Shown here: in pieces, positions 1 to 12,165 of the stretch
Numbering within the stretch: the first letter of the stretch is position 1
Layout: each line of letters begins with the position of its first letter
Origin: Trissonchulus latispiculum
Lineage: Eukaryota > Nematoda > Enoplea > Enoplida > Ironidae
NCBI GenBank assembly: GCA_030248195.1
Contig: JASAND010030870.1
Location: forward strand, 1-64,000
DNA length: 64,000 nucleotides
Direction: 5' to 3'
The notes under the pieces: model-generated
Databases searched by the model: none
What the model saw: the letters and a program-made list of their open reading frames with translations, nothing else
What the model was told of the DNA's origin: nothing
Program-made: the position numbers and the translations under genes

Positions 1-71
1 TCTTCTTCTGATGCAGCGTTTCGGCAGATGCACCATGAACCCGGCCAAGTCAGATGCGGCCGGCCCCCTCC

Positions 72-464
72 TCAGGAGATCCAGAACTTTCTTCGGAAAT
101 CGTAACATTTCGGCGGCAGATAAACCGTCACCGAATAAGTGATTTCGGAGTGTCGCTTGTGGCTGGACACCCCGAAAGTAAGTGCTGTACTGACTCCTCC
201 TCTTCGTTGCAGAACAAGCAATCTGGACTGTCTGCTACCCCTATTCGGAACAGATACTGTCTCGAGAGGGGCCGAATGTCCAGTTCGCAGCTGGGCAATC
301 AGAACCCCCTCCATCCTGGTGAGGCCGCTTTGCTCAGGGATATCAGGCCAACGATCTGGGAAAATGGTGGAATGTTGATCCCGTTTTCTTGTTTTCAACT
401 CCTGGGAGTTTTCAGTTCTCCAGCTTGATCTTGGCCTTGGCTGTGTGTAGATCCACTGGAACAT
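72..464 (-). pseudogene. LINE C-terminal tail after RNase H
   Basis: This open frame includes LIAQLRTGH, matching the LLSQLRSG segment that precedes the C-terminal zinc knuckle in the second LINE (27455-28600). By position it is the post-RNase H tail of the same element. No intact zinc knuckle is visible here, and the element continues beyond the left edge. Confidence 0.5.
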
Positions 465-479
465 CAGTTTGTGGCATTG

Positions 480-1230
480 AATGAGCCTTCCCTTTGCCAG
501 TCTATCAGCATGCTCGTTTCCTTCTACTCCGCAGTGGCTGGGGACCCATTGAAACTCTCACCTGGCAGCCGGCTTCCGTCAGACGGGCCAGCAGCTTCCA
601 AATGTCAGTTACTAGTTTAGTGCCCCTCGGTGGTGGGCCAGATGTGACCTTCTCCACGGCGCTTCTGGAGTCCCGTCAGAACTGCCACCCTTGTTATGTT
701 TCCAATTAACAAGGTTTTGAGATTCTTCTAGCCATTGCAACCCTTCCTTGATTGCTACCATTTCAGCTCGGTAGCTGGAACAGATAAGGCCAGCAGGTCT
801 GCGGATACAATTATCTGGTCTGTGACTCCTCGGCCACGAATCAGGACCCCACTACCGCCATTTGCGTTGCCTTCGCCTACGGAGCCGTCAGTCCAAATTT
901 CAAGGTCATGATCAGGTAGAGCGACTATGGTTTCCAAGGTTGCAGATTTCTTCATATAGTCGGGATTTTCTTTGGCGATATCCACCAGTAGAGTTGACCT
1001 GCACTGTACATTTCCAGTTACCAACTCCAACTTCCTTGGTTCTATTGGTAGGAGACAGACGTTTTCTTCGGTGGCAAATTCCGTCAGGCCAACCTTTCGG
1101 GACCAGGCTTTGCCTGTCGCTCGCCACGACCCGAGAGATTTCAGTCTGCAAGATGAGCCCTGACGGACAGATTCCTGGAGGACAGGCGAGTAGGTCTTTC
1201 TTTGGCTCTTCTCATAGGCAATAGAGGGCT
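480..1230 (-). pseudogene. LINE RNase H domain
   Basis: The frame at 1030-755 contains EIWTDGS (first catalytic Asp) and a glycine-rich strand typical of RNase HI. After a shift, the helix with a conserved Glu (EMVAIKEGLQWLEE) and the late block VEGNEHADRLAKG can be read from about 775 down to 490. The domain removes template RNA during reverse transcription. The same domain, better preserved, occurs in the second LINE fragment at 27455-28600. Confidence 0.8.
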
Positions 1231-1269
1231 AGGATGTTGCGTCGTTCTTGGATTGCCAGCAGGTGAGCT

Positions 1270-2560
1270 TCAGCGACCAGAGACGTCCGTTGGAGTACTC
1301 CGTACACAACCGGTTATTACCCTGGCAGCTGCGCGTTGGTCCTTCTCTAGGATTTCCATGTTTGATTTTGCCACGTAGGGCATCCAAGCGCCTGCACAAT
1401 ACTCCACCATAGCTCTCAGGTAGGTGATGTAGATCAGGCGGAGTGCACTTTGGCTGCACCCCCACTTCTTTCCAGAGAGCATGCTAAGGATCTGCCTGCG
1501 TTTCTTCAGCTTAGCAGAGATCTTCAAAATGTGGTCTTTGAAACTGAGCCTCCTGTCAAAGGTGACTCCCAGAAAGGTTGGAGTAGGGTTGAATGGAATA
1601 TGTGAGTTTCCAACCTGTATTCTGATCTTCTCCTTGGCTTCGTGGTTGTCCAGGGAAAAGAATGTGGCCTCCGTTTTCTCCAGAGACACAGTCATTTTCC
1701 ACTGCTCCGCCCACTTCATAATGTTTTCCAGAGCCACCTTTGCTTTATTGGTGGCATTGGCGAGAGATTTATCGCTGACCCAGACTGCTAGGTCATCCGC
1801 GAAAAGGCTGAGCTCAACTCCGGCTGGTATTGCAGAGGAGATGTCATTGATCATGCACAGGAAAGAGGAGCGGGGACAAGACACTTCCTTGTGGCAAGCC
1901 GTCTCGGAAGACTCTGTATCTGCTATTCCTCCTGCCCACTCGGACTCTTGCAGTTCGATCGCTGAGATATTGTTTGAGCCATTGCGAGTAGGCATGGTGG
2001 GATTCCTAGGCGGCCGAGTTTGTACATCAGACCGTGCTTCCAGACCGTATCGTAGGCCCTAGAGAAGTCCACAAGGATGAGCACAGTCCGCAACTATCTT
2101 CTGCAGGGCCTCTTCGACTGATTTCGTTGCGTGCAGCATTTGGTCTTCAGCAGTTCTGCCAGCACGAAAGCCGGCTTGTTCATCAGCCAGCTGTTTTTGG
2201 CTTTCAAGCAGATAGTAGAATCTGAGCTGAACCATTCTTTCCAAGTTTCCCAACGCAGCTGATCAGGGCAATAGGTCTGTAGGAGCTCGAGCTTGTCCAG
2301 GGGTTTCCCGACTTTAGGAATTGGAACCATATCCGCCCTGCGCCAGCTGCTAGGAACTTGCTTATCTCGCCAGGACATGCTGACTCCAAGCTTCAGCAGA
2401 AGTAATTTAGCTGTCTGTCCAAGGTTCTTGAGCATTTCGTTGGATATTTGGTCGCTGCCGGGAGATTTCTTGCACTGCAGCTTTCCGATTGCCAAATCCA
2501 ACTCGGCTACGGTGAACGGGCAGCAGGCATTTTGTGGACCATTTGAACATCCACACTGAC
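1270..2560 (-). pseudogene. LINE reverse transcriptase domain
   Basis: The RT fingers begin in the frame that ends near 2094 (SSWRRADMVPIPK block, then an LQT segment that shifts frame). They continue through 2253-2059 (DEQAGFRAGRTAEDQ block) and into 1995-1270, where the catalytic FADD box lies at about 1792-1803, followed by a GVTFD block. At least three frame changes break the domain. It belongs with the endonuclease upstream and the RNase H downstream. Confidence 0.88.
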
Positions 2561-3139
2561 GACGAGTAGCCTCAGTGGCTTCGTGTCGGATTGGTCTATC
2601 GTCTGTGGTGCGAGGCTGGAGATGGCTCACGGCAGCATACTGCGACACGAAAGCATTAGCTTTTTCTTTGTCCGTCACCAACTTCTTTTGCCCCTTGACC
2701 AGGGCTGCCGTCGGTTTAGCCTGGGAGAGTTTTCCATCCATTCGATGGATGGTTGACCACACTTTTCCAGGGTCAGTAGATGGAGATAGACTTGTCGTGA
2801 ACTGTTCCTGTGATGTTCTTTTAGCCCGGCTGACAACTTCTCGGACATTGTGGCAGGCAGCTTTCCATTCCGTCGGGTCCTCGCCTGCTCTTGCTCTGGC
2901 TTTTCGGCGTCGTTCAATGGCATCTGACATCTCCTGGTTCCACCATGGCTTTGGCTCCTGCCGTCGACCTTTTGGGATGTGGTTTACTGCTGCATGCAGT
3001 ATTGCTTCAGACAGGGCAGTAGCAAGCTCATGAACCGTTAGGTTGTCCATGGACTGTTCAGATAGCAGCTTGTCGCAGGTCTCTCTGAATGCTTTCCAGT
3101 TTGCCTTCCGGTAGCAGAACTTAGGCTCCAGACGGTTCA

Positions 3140-3945
3140 CATTTTTCTTCTGGGTGGAGATTTGGATAGAGAGGTAGATTGGAAGATGGTCAGAGCCCAT
3201 GTCATTTCCAGTGCGCCAGGAAAGTCGCCCTGACATACCGGAATGGTACAGGGTGACATCAGACGCGCTGGGGTTCCTAGTGATTCGGCTGTTTCTGGTA
3301 GCTGAGCCGTCATTCGCACACAGGAATGAATTATCCAGTAGGAATTGACGATTCCACCACGAGCGTTTTCGGCAAGATAAGGATCCCCACAGGTTGGAAT
3401 GTGCGTTGAAATCTCCACAAACGATGACGTTTCTGCCTTTGGGAAGGCAGCTCAAGTCATGGCCCTAGCTGTCTCTGGTCTTCAGTTCCCGCATTAATGG
3501 GAGGGACATAGACGTTCACCAAAATGAGGCTCCGCTGTCGGGTCTCATTGGGCCACACTTCGACGGCCATCGCTTCTGTGACCTGGTCAGTGGGTGGCAC
3601 CAGCGGTTCTGTATAGGCGGAATATTTTATATCGTCCCGGATGAGTACAGCTAGGCCGCCACCGAATATTCTCGACACGTCATGCCTTCTTCCTCTGGTT
3701 CTGTCGAGTCGGAGGCAGGTATACCCAGGGCAGTTAAAGTTCTTTCCGTCGCTGAGCTTCGTTTCTTGAATCAAAACAACGTGGATATCATTGTCTCTTA
3801 TCACCTGTGAAAGTTCTGCAGCCTTGTTCGCCACGCCATCCGCATTCCACTGGATAATGCGGAAGGCATCGCAGGTTTGGGAGCCATCGCCCACCAAAGT
3901 GTTGGTAGCCGTAGTCCGACCAGGACGGGAGTATGGCAGGTCCAA
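3140..3945 (-). pseudogene. LINE endonuclease domain (exonuclease-endonuclease-phosphatase fold)
   Basis: Two frames, 3945-3457 and 3455-3140, together give the conserved order of an APE-type endonuclease: IIQWNADG near the start, the catalytic block QETKL, VNVYVPP, CGDFNAHSxLWG and SDHLPI. This domain nicks target DNA for target-primed reverse transcription. A frameshift at about 3456 separates the VNVYVPP block from the GDFN block. The motif residues themselves are preserved, so decay is recent or partly due to sequencing indels. Confidence 0.85.
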
Positions 3946-4444
3946 CAGAGGCTGGGAGCAGGGTTGTTTCCGAGTCCGCTGATGTTAGGTTGGGCGGGGC
4001 GTGTTCTAGAAGTTCGCCTGACCCGATTCTGCAGACATGGGGGCGGTGCGGTGTTTGGGCTGGTTGGAGACACTTCGGACATGACCAGATTACGCTGTCC
4101 TGGCTGTCTCGGGGCAGTCTGTTGACTTCCGTACTCCGAAGATTGGAGCACTTGAGGTGTACCCAGAGTTCGCAGTTGTTACACAGGATAGACGTCCCCC
4201 TCCAGGTGACGGGACGACTGCAGACTGAGCAAGGATTTCCTGTGTGGCCAGGTGGACCGGGGTTAGGATGTACGTCCCCGGCTTTTAGGAGGAGGATGGG
4301 CACTACACCGTCGGGGTATCCAGCCACAGGCACATGCCGGTCAGAGTGGGCTGGTTCAGTCCAACCGGCTGCCAAAAACACAGGTCCAGTTCCAGACTCT
4401 GGACCAGGCCTGGTGAGGGGCTGAAGATGTTGGTTGTTTGGCAT
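3788..4444 (-). pseudogene. LINE N-terminal segment: 2A-like motif plus PHD-like zinc finger
   Basis: This 218-codon frame carries GDVHPNPGP (about 4253-4279), which matches the D-x-x-x-NPGP core of 2A-like ribosome-skipping peptides known in several animal non-LTR elements. It is followed directly by a cysteine-rich module with spacing C-x2-C, C-x2-C, H-x2-C, C-x2-C, which is a PHD-type pattern. The usual glutamate of the 2A consensus is replaced (DVHP rather than DVEx), so skipping activity is uncertain. The last part of this frame overlaps the endonuclease start in another frame, so the junction is frameshifted. Confidence 0.75.
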
Positions 4445-4581
4445 GAGCCACAGACCACGTAGCTTCCAGAAATCTTCCGGCAGCTGGACGCAACCAATCT
4501 TCGGTCCGCAATGTTACTACTAAATGTAAATCCATGGTCAATCAGTCTCCCAATGATGGATATAACTTGGTATTGCATAAG

Positions 4582-4747
4582 CAGGGTCGTATCCGGGGGG
4601 GGGTCCAGGGGGTCCGGACACACCCCCTTTGGAAATGTTTTTGAATTTTTGGGCCAAATTAGGCCATTTTTGCATAAACTTGGGGCCGGACACATCCCTT
4701 TTCCGACTGGACCCCCCCCCCTTTGCAAAATCCTGGATACGCCCATG
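4582..4747. mobile_element. Short hAT-like MITE with poly-G/poly-C arms
   Basis: The element begins CAGGGTCGTATCCGG and ends with the inverse of CATGGGCGTATCCAGG. It is flanked by TGCATAAG (4574-4581) and TGCTTAAG (4748-4755), an 8-bp target duplication with one mismatch, which is the hAT hallmark. It has no coding capacity. It lies about 55 bp upstream of the first visible mutase exon, within the intron. A longer relative with a similar CAGGGGC...CCCAGG end lies at 21652-22582. Confidence 0.7.
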
Positions 4748-4801
4748 TGCTTAAGTGATGTATACTGGCTCAATCTCCTTTTAGCGTTGTCTTTATTTTA
4801 G

Positions 4802-7800
4802 GAAATAGCAAAAATGAGAGCAGCTCGCCGCCTTTGGGCCAATTTGCTGAAGGAAAAATTCAACGCCCAGAGTGCTAAGTCTTTGATGCTACGCACTCAC
4901 TGTCAGACCAGCGGATGGTCTCTAACAGAGCAGGTTAGCAGAGTGTATAGATAAAAATCCTTTACACTCATTATTGAAAACGATCAAAGTGACCGGTGGA
5001 TACTATAATCTAGAGCTGAGAGGCAATAGTGATAACTACTCAATTATGGATATTTTATTCTGGTCTTTGTCAAAGTCTTCTCTGTTATGTACCAGTGCTC
5101 ATGTTAATTTTTCACGCTTACTTGGAACATTTTGTTTGTTTCTTGAATTTTTGTATTATGCATATAAATTATTGTAGCCGGTGCTATGTTATTTCTGTTT
5201 CTGTCATTCATCTATATGTTCATGTTTTGTTTGCTTTTGTTTATTTTTTATTTTATTTTGTTTTGAAAACATGGTGTGCGGTTTCGAATGTTTCAGGATC
5301 CCTACAATAACATAATTCGGACCACCATTGAAGCCATGGCTGGTGTTTTTGGAGGTACACAAAGTCTCCATACCAATTCATTTGATGAAGCTCTGGGTCT
5401 GCCGACTACATTTTCGGCACGAATTGCTCGAAACACTCAAATTATATTGCAAGAAGAATCTGGGATTACAAAAGTTAGCGCTTGTTGTCGCTGCATAAAG
5501 GTATTGTATTTCAAGCTCCTATGCTCCTTCGCGCAACCGTTTCCTAATCGGCCTTATCCTGATCAGGAATGTTGGAACCCGACTACCGACTAAATACAAT
5601 GATACGCTCGGGCAGGTTGTATCTAAAGAGTGAGGGGGAGGTCCAGACGGATTGTCTCAAACATTAAAGAAGAAGCAAGAGTACTGCAGAAGGAAGATTT
5701 AGGAGTAGCAAATTCATTTTAAGGCGCTGGTGACTTCCATTTTAGGGTAATTCAGTTCTACTGAAAGTGAACTCGTAGCTTCCCTTAAACCTGTCCTTCG
5801 CTGCTTTCCTAGGTCGAGCTCAACCAGTTTTTTGCTTTTCCCAACGTAAAGTTTATGGTGATGCTGATGCTGATAAAATTAATACATACATGTATTTTGT
5901 ATATCTTTCAGGTTGCGGATCCATGGGGTGGATCTTACCTTATGGAAGCCCTTACTGATGAGGTCTACTTTGCAGCTAAGAAAGTCATAGATGAAGTATG
6001 CTTTCTGTGACTTTCTGTTATTTCAACGTCATTCTGTCTAACTATTACACCTGTTTTGCTGGGCTTTGCATTTTCCGTGAATCTTTTGAACTCTCCGTCA
6101 ATGTTCCTTGTCTACTTAGAGAGATAACTGTTAAGTGCTTTCACTTTATAGCCATAGGAGTTTATGTAAACTGTTTTAGGTTGAAGAATTGGGCGGTATG
6201 GCCAAAGCAGTTGCTAGTGGAATGCCAAAGCTAAGAATCGAAGAAGTGGCTGCGAAAAAGCAGGCCAGAATTGATGACGGCCAAGGTGAATTCCTAATTT
6301 ACATTTTGTTTTTTGTCGAGTCGAATGAGATAAAGACAGCCTGTACTGTGTTAGTTGGTTTGCTAAGTGAATGTATTCCATTGAATTGAATATTGAATTG
6401 AATTCACACCCTAGCAGATATTCTTTTGGATCTGATGTTATCAACACCTAAAGCTGTGTTTCGTCGTTGACCCGGATTAACTTGGCTATCTTTAACATAA
6501 TCAGTCTAGGTTATACCTTAATAACATTGTAATATGGAGCAAAGAGTTGCCTAAGCCTAAGCCTAAGCTTAAATTTCCTGCATATAATGCTCAGGTGACG
6601 TACTATTGTGCTTAACTCTTTGCAGTGATAGGAAAACAGTTATTGCAAACTTCTGTTAATTTTAATACTCCATACTTAAAGTTTAGAATCAAGAAAATTT
6701 TCTTGTTTAAAATTTCTCCTAGCGTCATGTTTAAGTTAGGTTACGTTTTAACGTTTATTTGTCGTGAAAAAAAATTTTGTCCTACGCATGTTTGATTGTG
6801 CTAAGATAGTTTGGTTTAGATGTGATTGTGGGCGTCAATAAATATCGCCTTGATCATGACGAGCTCGTGGATGTGCGTCATGTGGATAATACAGTGGTCC
6901 GGGAGAAGCAGATTGCTAAACTGAAAAAGACTAAACAGACAAGAGATAATGCCAAGGTCAGCCAAGGATGAATCACTAATGCTTTGTTGTTCACACTTTT
7001 TAACTAAGACTGAAAGCATTGGACAGCAAATGGTCAGAATATGCAGACTTTGTTTTTCATTACTTTTACATACTGTATATAGTTTTTGGTAGCTTTTAAT
7101 TTTAGACAAAGAAGCCTTGTCTGCTTTGACAGAGATGGCCAAGACTGGCACGGGCAATATTCTGGCGGGTGCAATTGATGCAGCTCGTGCCCGAGCTACT
7201 GTGGGTGAAATCTCAGACGCTCTTGAAGTGGTAAGTCAACATAGCAGTATTAGCAATGTATTTGTGCGTTGAAAGTTGTACTCGTTTGATCCAAACTCCG
7301 GTTATAGCTCATTCCTCTGAAGTGCCTGTGTCTCAGTTTCTGTCTTGCGCATTAAGCAGGTAGCCGCAGGTTTGAGTCCCACCAGGTATGTACCAGACTT
7401 TTTCCTGGCGCTTGGTTAGTGTGCAGCTTTCTTTCATTGCTTAGTTAATGCCAGTAGATGCGTCTGCCCCAAGACTGCAATCTAGCTGCAGCGCCCTTCC
7501 CGTAGTGTTGAGGGCACAATAATGTTTAGGCCGTTGACACAATTAAGATATTCAAATTTAACACTAATGCGATTTGTCCCTTTATTGTAGTTTTGCAGTA
7601 AAGATATAGCAGGTGTTCAATCTGCTCTTTTGAGATTGCTATAAGCTGAGGCTAAAGCCTTAGTTCGTTGGTGATATCGCGGAATAGGTTATGGGCCCAG
7701 TCTGCGTCAAGGCTTCCTTCTTGATTCAATTCAACTCAACTGTGTGAGATGTTTTAGTGTTTAGACTGTAGCAGGTAACACTTATGAGCTTAAGACCTTA

Positions 7801-9285
7801 CACCCTGGCCAGTGTTTGCTTAGCTGGACTTCTTCTTTTACTCGTGTAGAACTTTTATGTGCATGTCCTATTTAGGTCTACTCAAGATACGTAGCTGATG
7901 ATCGCATGGTCAGTGGAGCCTATAAGACAGAATTCGCACATGAACAGGAGCTCAATGATGCTATGAAGAAAATAAAAGTAAAGCTTTTCTTACATAGAAG
8001 TATACATTAATTTTGTTTCTGATGCTATGCATGTTAATTAAAATCTGTGACAGTCGGTCTGTGTATTTCAGCTGATTATTGCCTCTAATTTAGGAATTTG
8101 CTGCCGTTGAAGGCCGTCAGCCGCGTATTCGGGTGGCCAAGATGGGTCAGGATGGTCACGATCGCGGGGCCAAAGTGATTGCTACTGGTTTTGCTGACAT
8201 GGGATTTGATGTGGACGTGGGGCCGTTATTTCAGGTAGCCTAACCAGTACTGTATAACATTCCGTTTTTCGGTATTTACCCTTTCAGAATTTTATTGGCC
8301 CTGTTATCACTATATAAGTTAAGGTTTTATTTTTGATATTAGTTTGTTTTATGGTTTTAATTTTGTTTTACGTTATATAGTTTACAACTCCATCGGGGCC
8401 GCTTTGATGATTTGTTTTGTAGACTCCTCGAGAAGTGGCACAGCAAGCTGTGGATGGAGACGTTCATGTTGTGGGTGCTTCCAGTCAAGCTGCTGGACAT
8501 CTCACCTTGGTTCCTGAATTGATCAATGAATTGAAAGCTTTAGGGAGACCGTAAGTGAACTGTTACATTATAACATTGTATTTTACAATACATGTACCTC
8601 TAGAACGGTCAGTGTGCTAAGAGGGGATGTTTAGAAACGAGATGAAGCTCTTGCAATTATTATTATTTTTGAGACATTTTATAGCGTACAAAATGTACTT
8701 TGTTTGTTTTCACTTTTTTTCAGTGATATTTTAGTTGTCTGTGGTGGCGTGATTCCTCCCCAGGACTATGACAAATTGTACAAAGCCGGTGTGGCAGAAA
8801 TTTTTGGACCAGGTTAATATCTTAAAACTTTGAACTCATGTTATGTAAGCAATGAAACTGCCAAACGCCTCGAGTCCTTTTAGGTTTTTACTTGGGAACA
8901 ATTTTCAGAACGTAAAAACAGTGAGTTGCGAAAGGGTCGAATGTTTCGTGTTCTAAGCTACTCGAGAGCGGGTCGTTATTCATAAATCTTTCAAAACTGT
9001 GAGTGAACTATTTTGATTGGCTATTTTAATTATTTTACTCTTATCTCAGTCATATTTTTATGATAAGTTCTTATAATTCTTCCAGTCTCTATGTCCTAGA
9101 ATTTTTTGCCATACATTAGTTACAATAATTGCAGGTACTCGTATCCCACAGGCAGCCATGAGAACCATTGAAAAATTTTATCTCAGTTTGGATCTGGCAG
9201 TCCTGAGAAGAAGCAGTCTAGTGCGGCTGTGGTTAACTCTTTCGTAGTTTCCATGTCCGTGTGTCTGGAATCGCTACTTGAATGA
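4802..9285 (+). CDS. MMUT: Methylmalonyl-CoA mutase, mitochondrial, 3' part (11 exons)
   Basis: The enzyme isomerises L-methylmalonyl-CoA to succinyl-CoA with adenosylcobalamin in the mitochondrial matrix. Exons: 4802-4933, 5297-5473, 5912-5995, 6180-6285, 6820-6956, 7106-7230, 7876-7977, 8094-8234, 8423-8550, 8724-8812, 9135-9285. Translation follows the human protein almost without gaps: the C-terminal part of the TIM barrel ([12 protein letters not shown], then [19 protein letters not shown]), a linker, and the B12-binding domain with GQDGHDRG (axial His codon 8157-8159) and CGGVIPP. Upstream exons are left of the window. Two frame problems exist, both next to homopolymers: the 6956/7106 junction lacks one base, and the last exon needs one extra A near 9172 to keep the expected EKKQSS tail. 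In the raw sequence it stops early at 9245-9247. I infer sequencing or assembly indels rather than a pseudogene. Confidence 0.95.
7298..7545 (+). mobile_element. Putative tRNA-derived SINE in a mutase intron
   Basis: A B box, GGTTTGAGTCCC, lies at 7369-7380. An A-box-like TAGCTCATTCCTCTGA lies about 65 bp upstream. Together they resemble the internal Pol III promoter of a tRNA-derived SINE head. The A box is imperfect and the A-B spacing is long for a plain tRNA. A body without ORFs follows, ending near an AATAATG-like tail. The copy is in the intron between 7230 and 7876. The end coordinates are approximate and I see no clear target duplication. Confidence 0.45.
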
Positions 9286-10256
9286 CACTACGTACGTAGA
9301 ACATCGTCAAATCAGTCTGTCCGTGTGATAGTCGTTTTAGTGCTGTGTATAGTTATATGATTCCATGACTGTCAAACCGTTCCTATGCTTTTCCTCTTGA
9401 CAGATAGAAATTCATCATCAACTACTTTTGTATGATAACTGTCTCTGTGATCGGTATTGTCATATATAATGGCAGATTACGTTTGTATAATTAGTATAAC
9501 TTATTCAGATATAAGTTCAGTCAAAGAAGTTTCTGTTTCAACTCAGTCTTCTCTGATAAAGTTATATTAGGTTAGTTGGTACATGACCTAAAACACAATT
9601 CATATATTGTGTTCTAACGGTGCGATTATGGATGTCGTAACTTTTAGGTTCAGAGCTATTCTTTCTGCTAGCTTTTCTGTACCACCTACGAGTGCTAAAC
9701 ACAGTGCTCGGACAGTTCCTACTTTTCCTACTTTTTTCCTACTTTTTCGTATGTTCCTATTTTTTCCTACTTTAGGTCAAAAATTCCTACTTTTCCCTAC
9801 TTTTTTCCTAGAAAGGCGTAATCGGCCAGATTTTATGAAAATTGTGCAAAATTTGGAAATATATAGTCCTAATTTGGAAATAATCAGCAGTCAGTTTTGA
9901 TATATTCCTTACAATAAGGGAGATAATCAAACATAAAAATTAGTAGCATCAATCCCACCGACTAAGTTTCATCGGTTTTGCCAGTTTCTATGGTAAAATT
10001 CAGATTTCGTAAATCTTACGGCAGAGTGCTTTTTGGCTTGGACACGTTAGCTTAGCAAAAAAGTGGGATCTTATTCAAACTATACGTATCTCCCATGTCC
10101 AGATCCCGCATAACTTGACAAAATTAACTGAAATTGGTGTTGGTGTGTTTTCGACCTGTCTGCGTTCAAACATCGCACAGTTTTCGGTTTTCACTAAATT
10201 AGATTTTTTCAGATTCGGTGTGACTGGTGGAACCGTAAAATTCTAGATTGAGATTG

Positions 10257-10560
10257 ATTTTGCTACAAAGTTGAGGTTGTTTTGGGGTTCATAGACATAG
10301 GTGAACCAGGCTACACTTTGCCCCCTGTGAGACCCCCCCCCCGATGGAGAGGCCAGACCCCCCACCCTCCCATACCCGACCTCGACTACTCCCCCCGCCG
10401 ACCTCAGACCCCCCTCCCCCCTAAAATGGGGTCCAAACAAGAGAACAAATGCTAAATTTTTGCAAAATTTTTGCAATTTTTCAAAAATTTTTGAAAAAAT
10501 TGTTTAGAAACAGTTAATAACGCTAAGAAATAGGTTTTAAAACGCAACATAGAACAGTTG
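10257..10560. repeat. GC-skewed repeat, copy 1 (inverted relative to 12440-12735)
   Basis: This copy contains CCCCCTGTGAGACCCCC and GGGGTCCAAACAAGAG, followed by an A/T stretch with AAATTTTTGCAA and CGCTAAGAAATAGG. The same order is found on the opposite strand at 12440-12735. The pair could be the ends of one ~2.4-kb element or two separate insertions. The first reading conflicts with the apparent 9702-12386 boundaries, so I leave it open. Confidence 0.55.
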
Positions 10561-11599
10561 ATCAACAAGCTTTTTGTTAGCTTTCTATAAGCTAAGGTTT
10601 TAAGTCTAGGATGCAAGCTTACATGAGTACACTGTTGTATACGAGCTATCAAAATTTATGATCAGAAAGGGATTTCAGATTTATGTTCTGCGACCTCGAA
10701 AACTCCTCTACAACTTTAGAGTAAAGTTCGGTTCCCCTTAGTCTCCTCTTGCGAATCCAAAAGTTTAAAACCAGAAAAAATTTTGTTTGTATTCAGCTTT
10801 GTCGAATACATGCTCAAACCAAGCTTAATGTAATTTAGTCAAGTTTTGCGCAATCTAGGCCTGGGCGAATCTTCACAAGACCAAATGGTCATAATATTCC
10901 ACTAAACTCAGGCGGCTGACTTTTTCCTTGGCACAAATTTTCGAGGGGGGCGTTAAGTTTTTCGAAAAGTGCTGAAGACTAACTAATTTTTGCTGTTGAG
11001 CTAAGAATTACGCAATGTTTAACCTAATTTTAAGCTTAAAATAGCTAAGGTACATTAAAAAAGACCTAAAAATCCGGCGAAGCCGGAAACATTCTTGAAG
11101 TTTTACCATCAAACCCCTAGTTTTCGCGGCACGCTTGAGTTCTGGGAGGATGGAGGGCGATTCTGAGAGAACCTGTTTCTGTGGACCAACCCTGCAGAAA
11201 AAGCCAATTCGGACCCACGACGCTTCGTTGTTGTAAACACCGAAAGACGTTTTAATAAAAATCGCATTTTTTGTTGAAAGCTGCATATATAAATCAATGA
11301 ACTTAGACGTCCCGTTAAGATATGGAGGTTACTCTCATTCTCGTAGAAAGTATCAAGTTGCCAAACGGCGTTTAGCGCTATCGAAACGTTTCTACAACTC
11401 TCCAAATATAAGGTTTTACTTTTGTTTTGGAAGGTATAAAATGCCATGCCCAAAATTCGCTCGATAGCTCAAAATTTGTATCGTGGGCCGGTGGGGTATA
11501 TATATATATATATATGTAGACTCTCCCGACTTGTATTCAAAATTTCAGGCCAGTACTCATCTCTATCGCCCAAACTAGGGATCACGACTTCAACTTGCA

Positions 11600-12165
11600 G
11601 ACACTTACATGTAACCATGGGGTGAAAAAGCCCACCCCCTTCTTGGGGGGGAACCAACCTGCCTCCTGGGTCATGGGTTGGAGCCATGAGCTCCAAAACA
11701 TAGCAGCCGAAAGCGCGACTCTTTCTAACCTATGTGTGGAAAGATCAAGTAATTTGGTTGACTCCTGCTCATTTTTTGACATTTTGAAAATAAGACTGAT
11801 CCGATGCACCGTTAGCCTGGCACATTGCCAAACGTGGCGGGGGAAACCCACCCAGTTTTTTGATTCATATTAACTAAAAAAGTTGAATTTTAGGTCAGAG
11901 TGTCAGAATCACGCTACGACAATTTTTAAGACCTGTGAGGGGGTGGGTTTATTTCCCCCCATTTGGGTTTTTCCCCATTGGGTTTCCCCCCCGCTACTTT
12001 TTGCATTATACCGGCCTAACGGTACAACCTAGAAAAGTGCAAACGGGCTTAAAAGAAAGCTCTAAGTACGCCAAGTACGATGGTATATAGAGTTCTAAGC
12101 TAGCCCTTATAACAAAAAAGTTCTAGCCAAAATCCGAAAAAGTGGGTTTCCCCCCATGGCTATAT
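11600..12165. repeat. Dispersed repeat, copy 1 (GGTGGGTTT / TTTCCCCC family)
   Basis: Contains CCATGGGGTGAAAAAGCCCA, GGAGCCATGAGCTCCAAAAC, GTTAGCCTGGCACATTGCCA and the closing block GACCTGTGAGGGGGTGGGTT to CCCCCCATGGCTAT. The same modules in the same order recur at 13935-15045 with extra sequence between them. No coding capacity and no clear ends. Confidence 0.6.

Larger units (their letters stand above)
1..4450 (-). mobile_element. Degenerate non-LTR retrotransposon (LINE with PHD-like finger, endonuclease, RT, RNase H)
   Basis: Read on the minus strand, the order is 2A-like motif, PHD-like zinc finger, apurinic-type endonuclease, reverse transcriptase, RNase H, and a C-terminal tail running off the left edge. 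The domains sit in at least six overlapping reading frames, so the copy is broken by many single-base shifts. An RNase H domain after an APE-type endonuclease and RT is known from the I/R1/LOA-like group of LINEs, and I infer membership there. The 5' end lies near 4450-4560. The 3' end is not in the window. It probably sits in an intron of, or just upstream of, the mutase gene and in opposite orientation to it. Confidence 0.9.

Noticed and set aside
4802..9285. Mutase gene as a pseudogene
   Set aside because: Only two one-base deficits exist, both at homopolymers. All other splice sites, phases and catalytic motifs are intact, so sequencing error is more likely.
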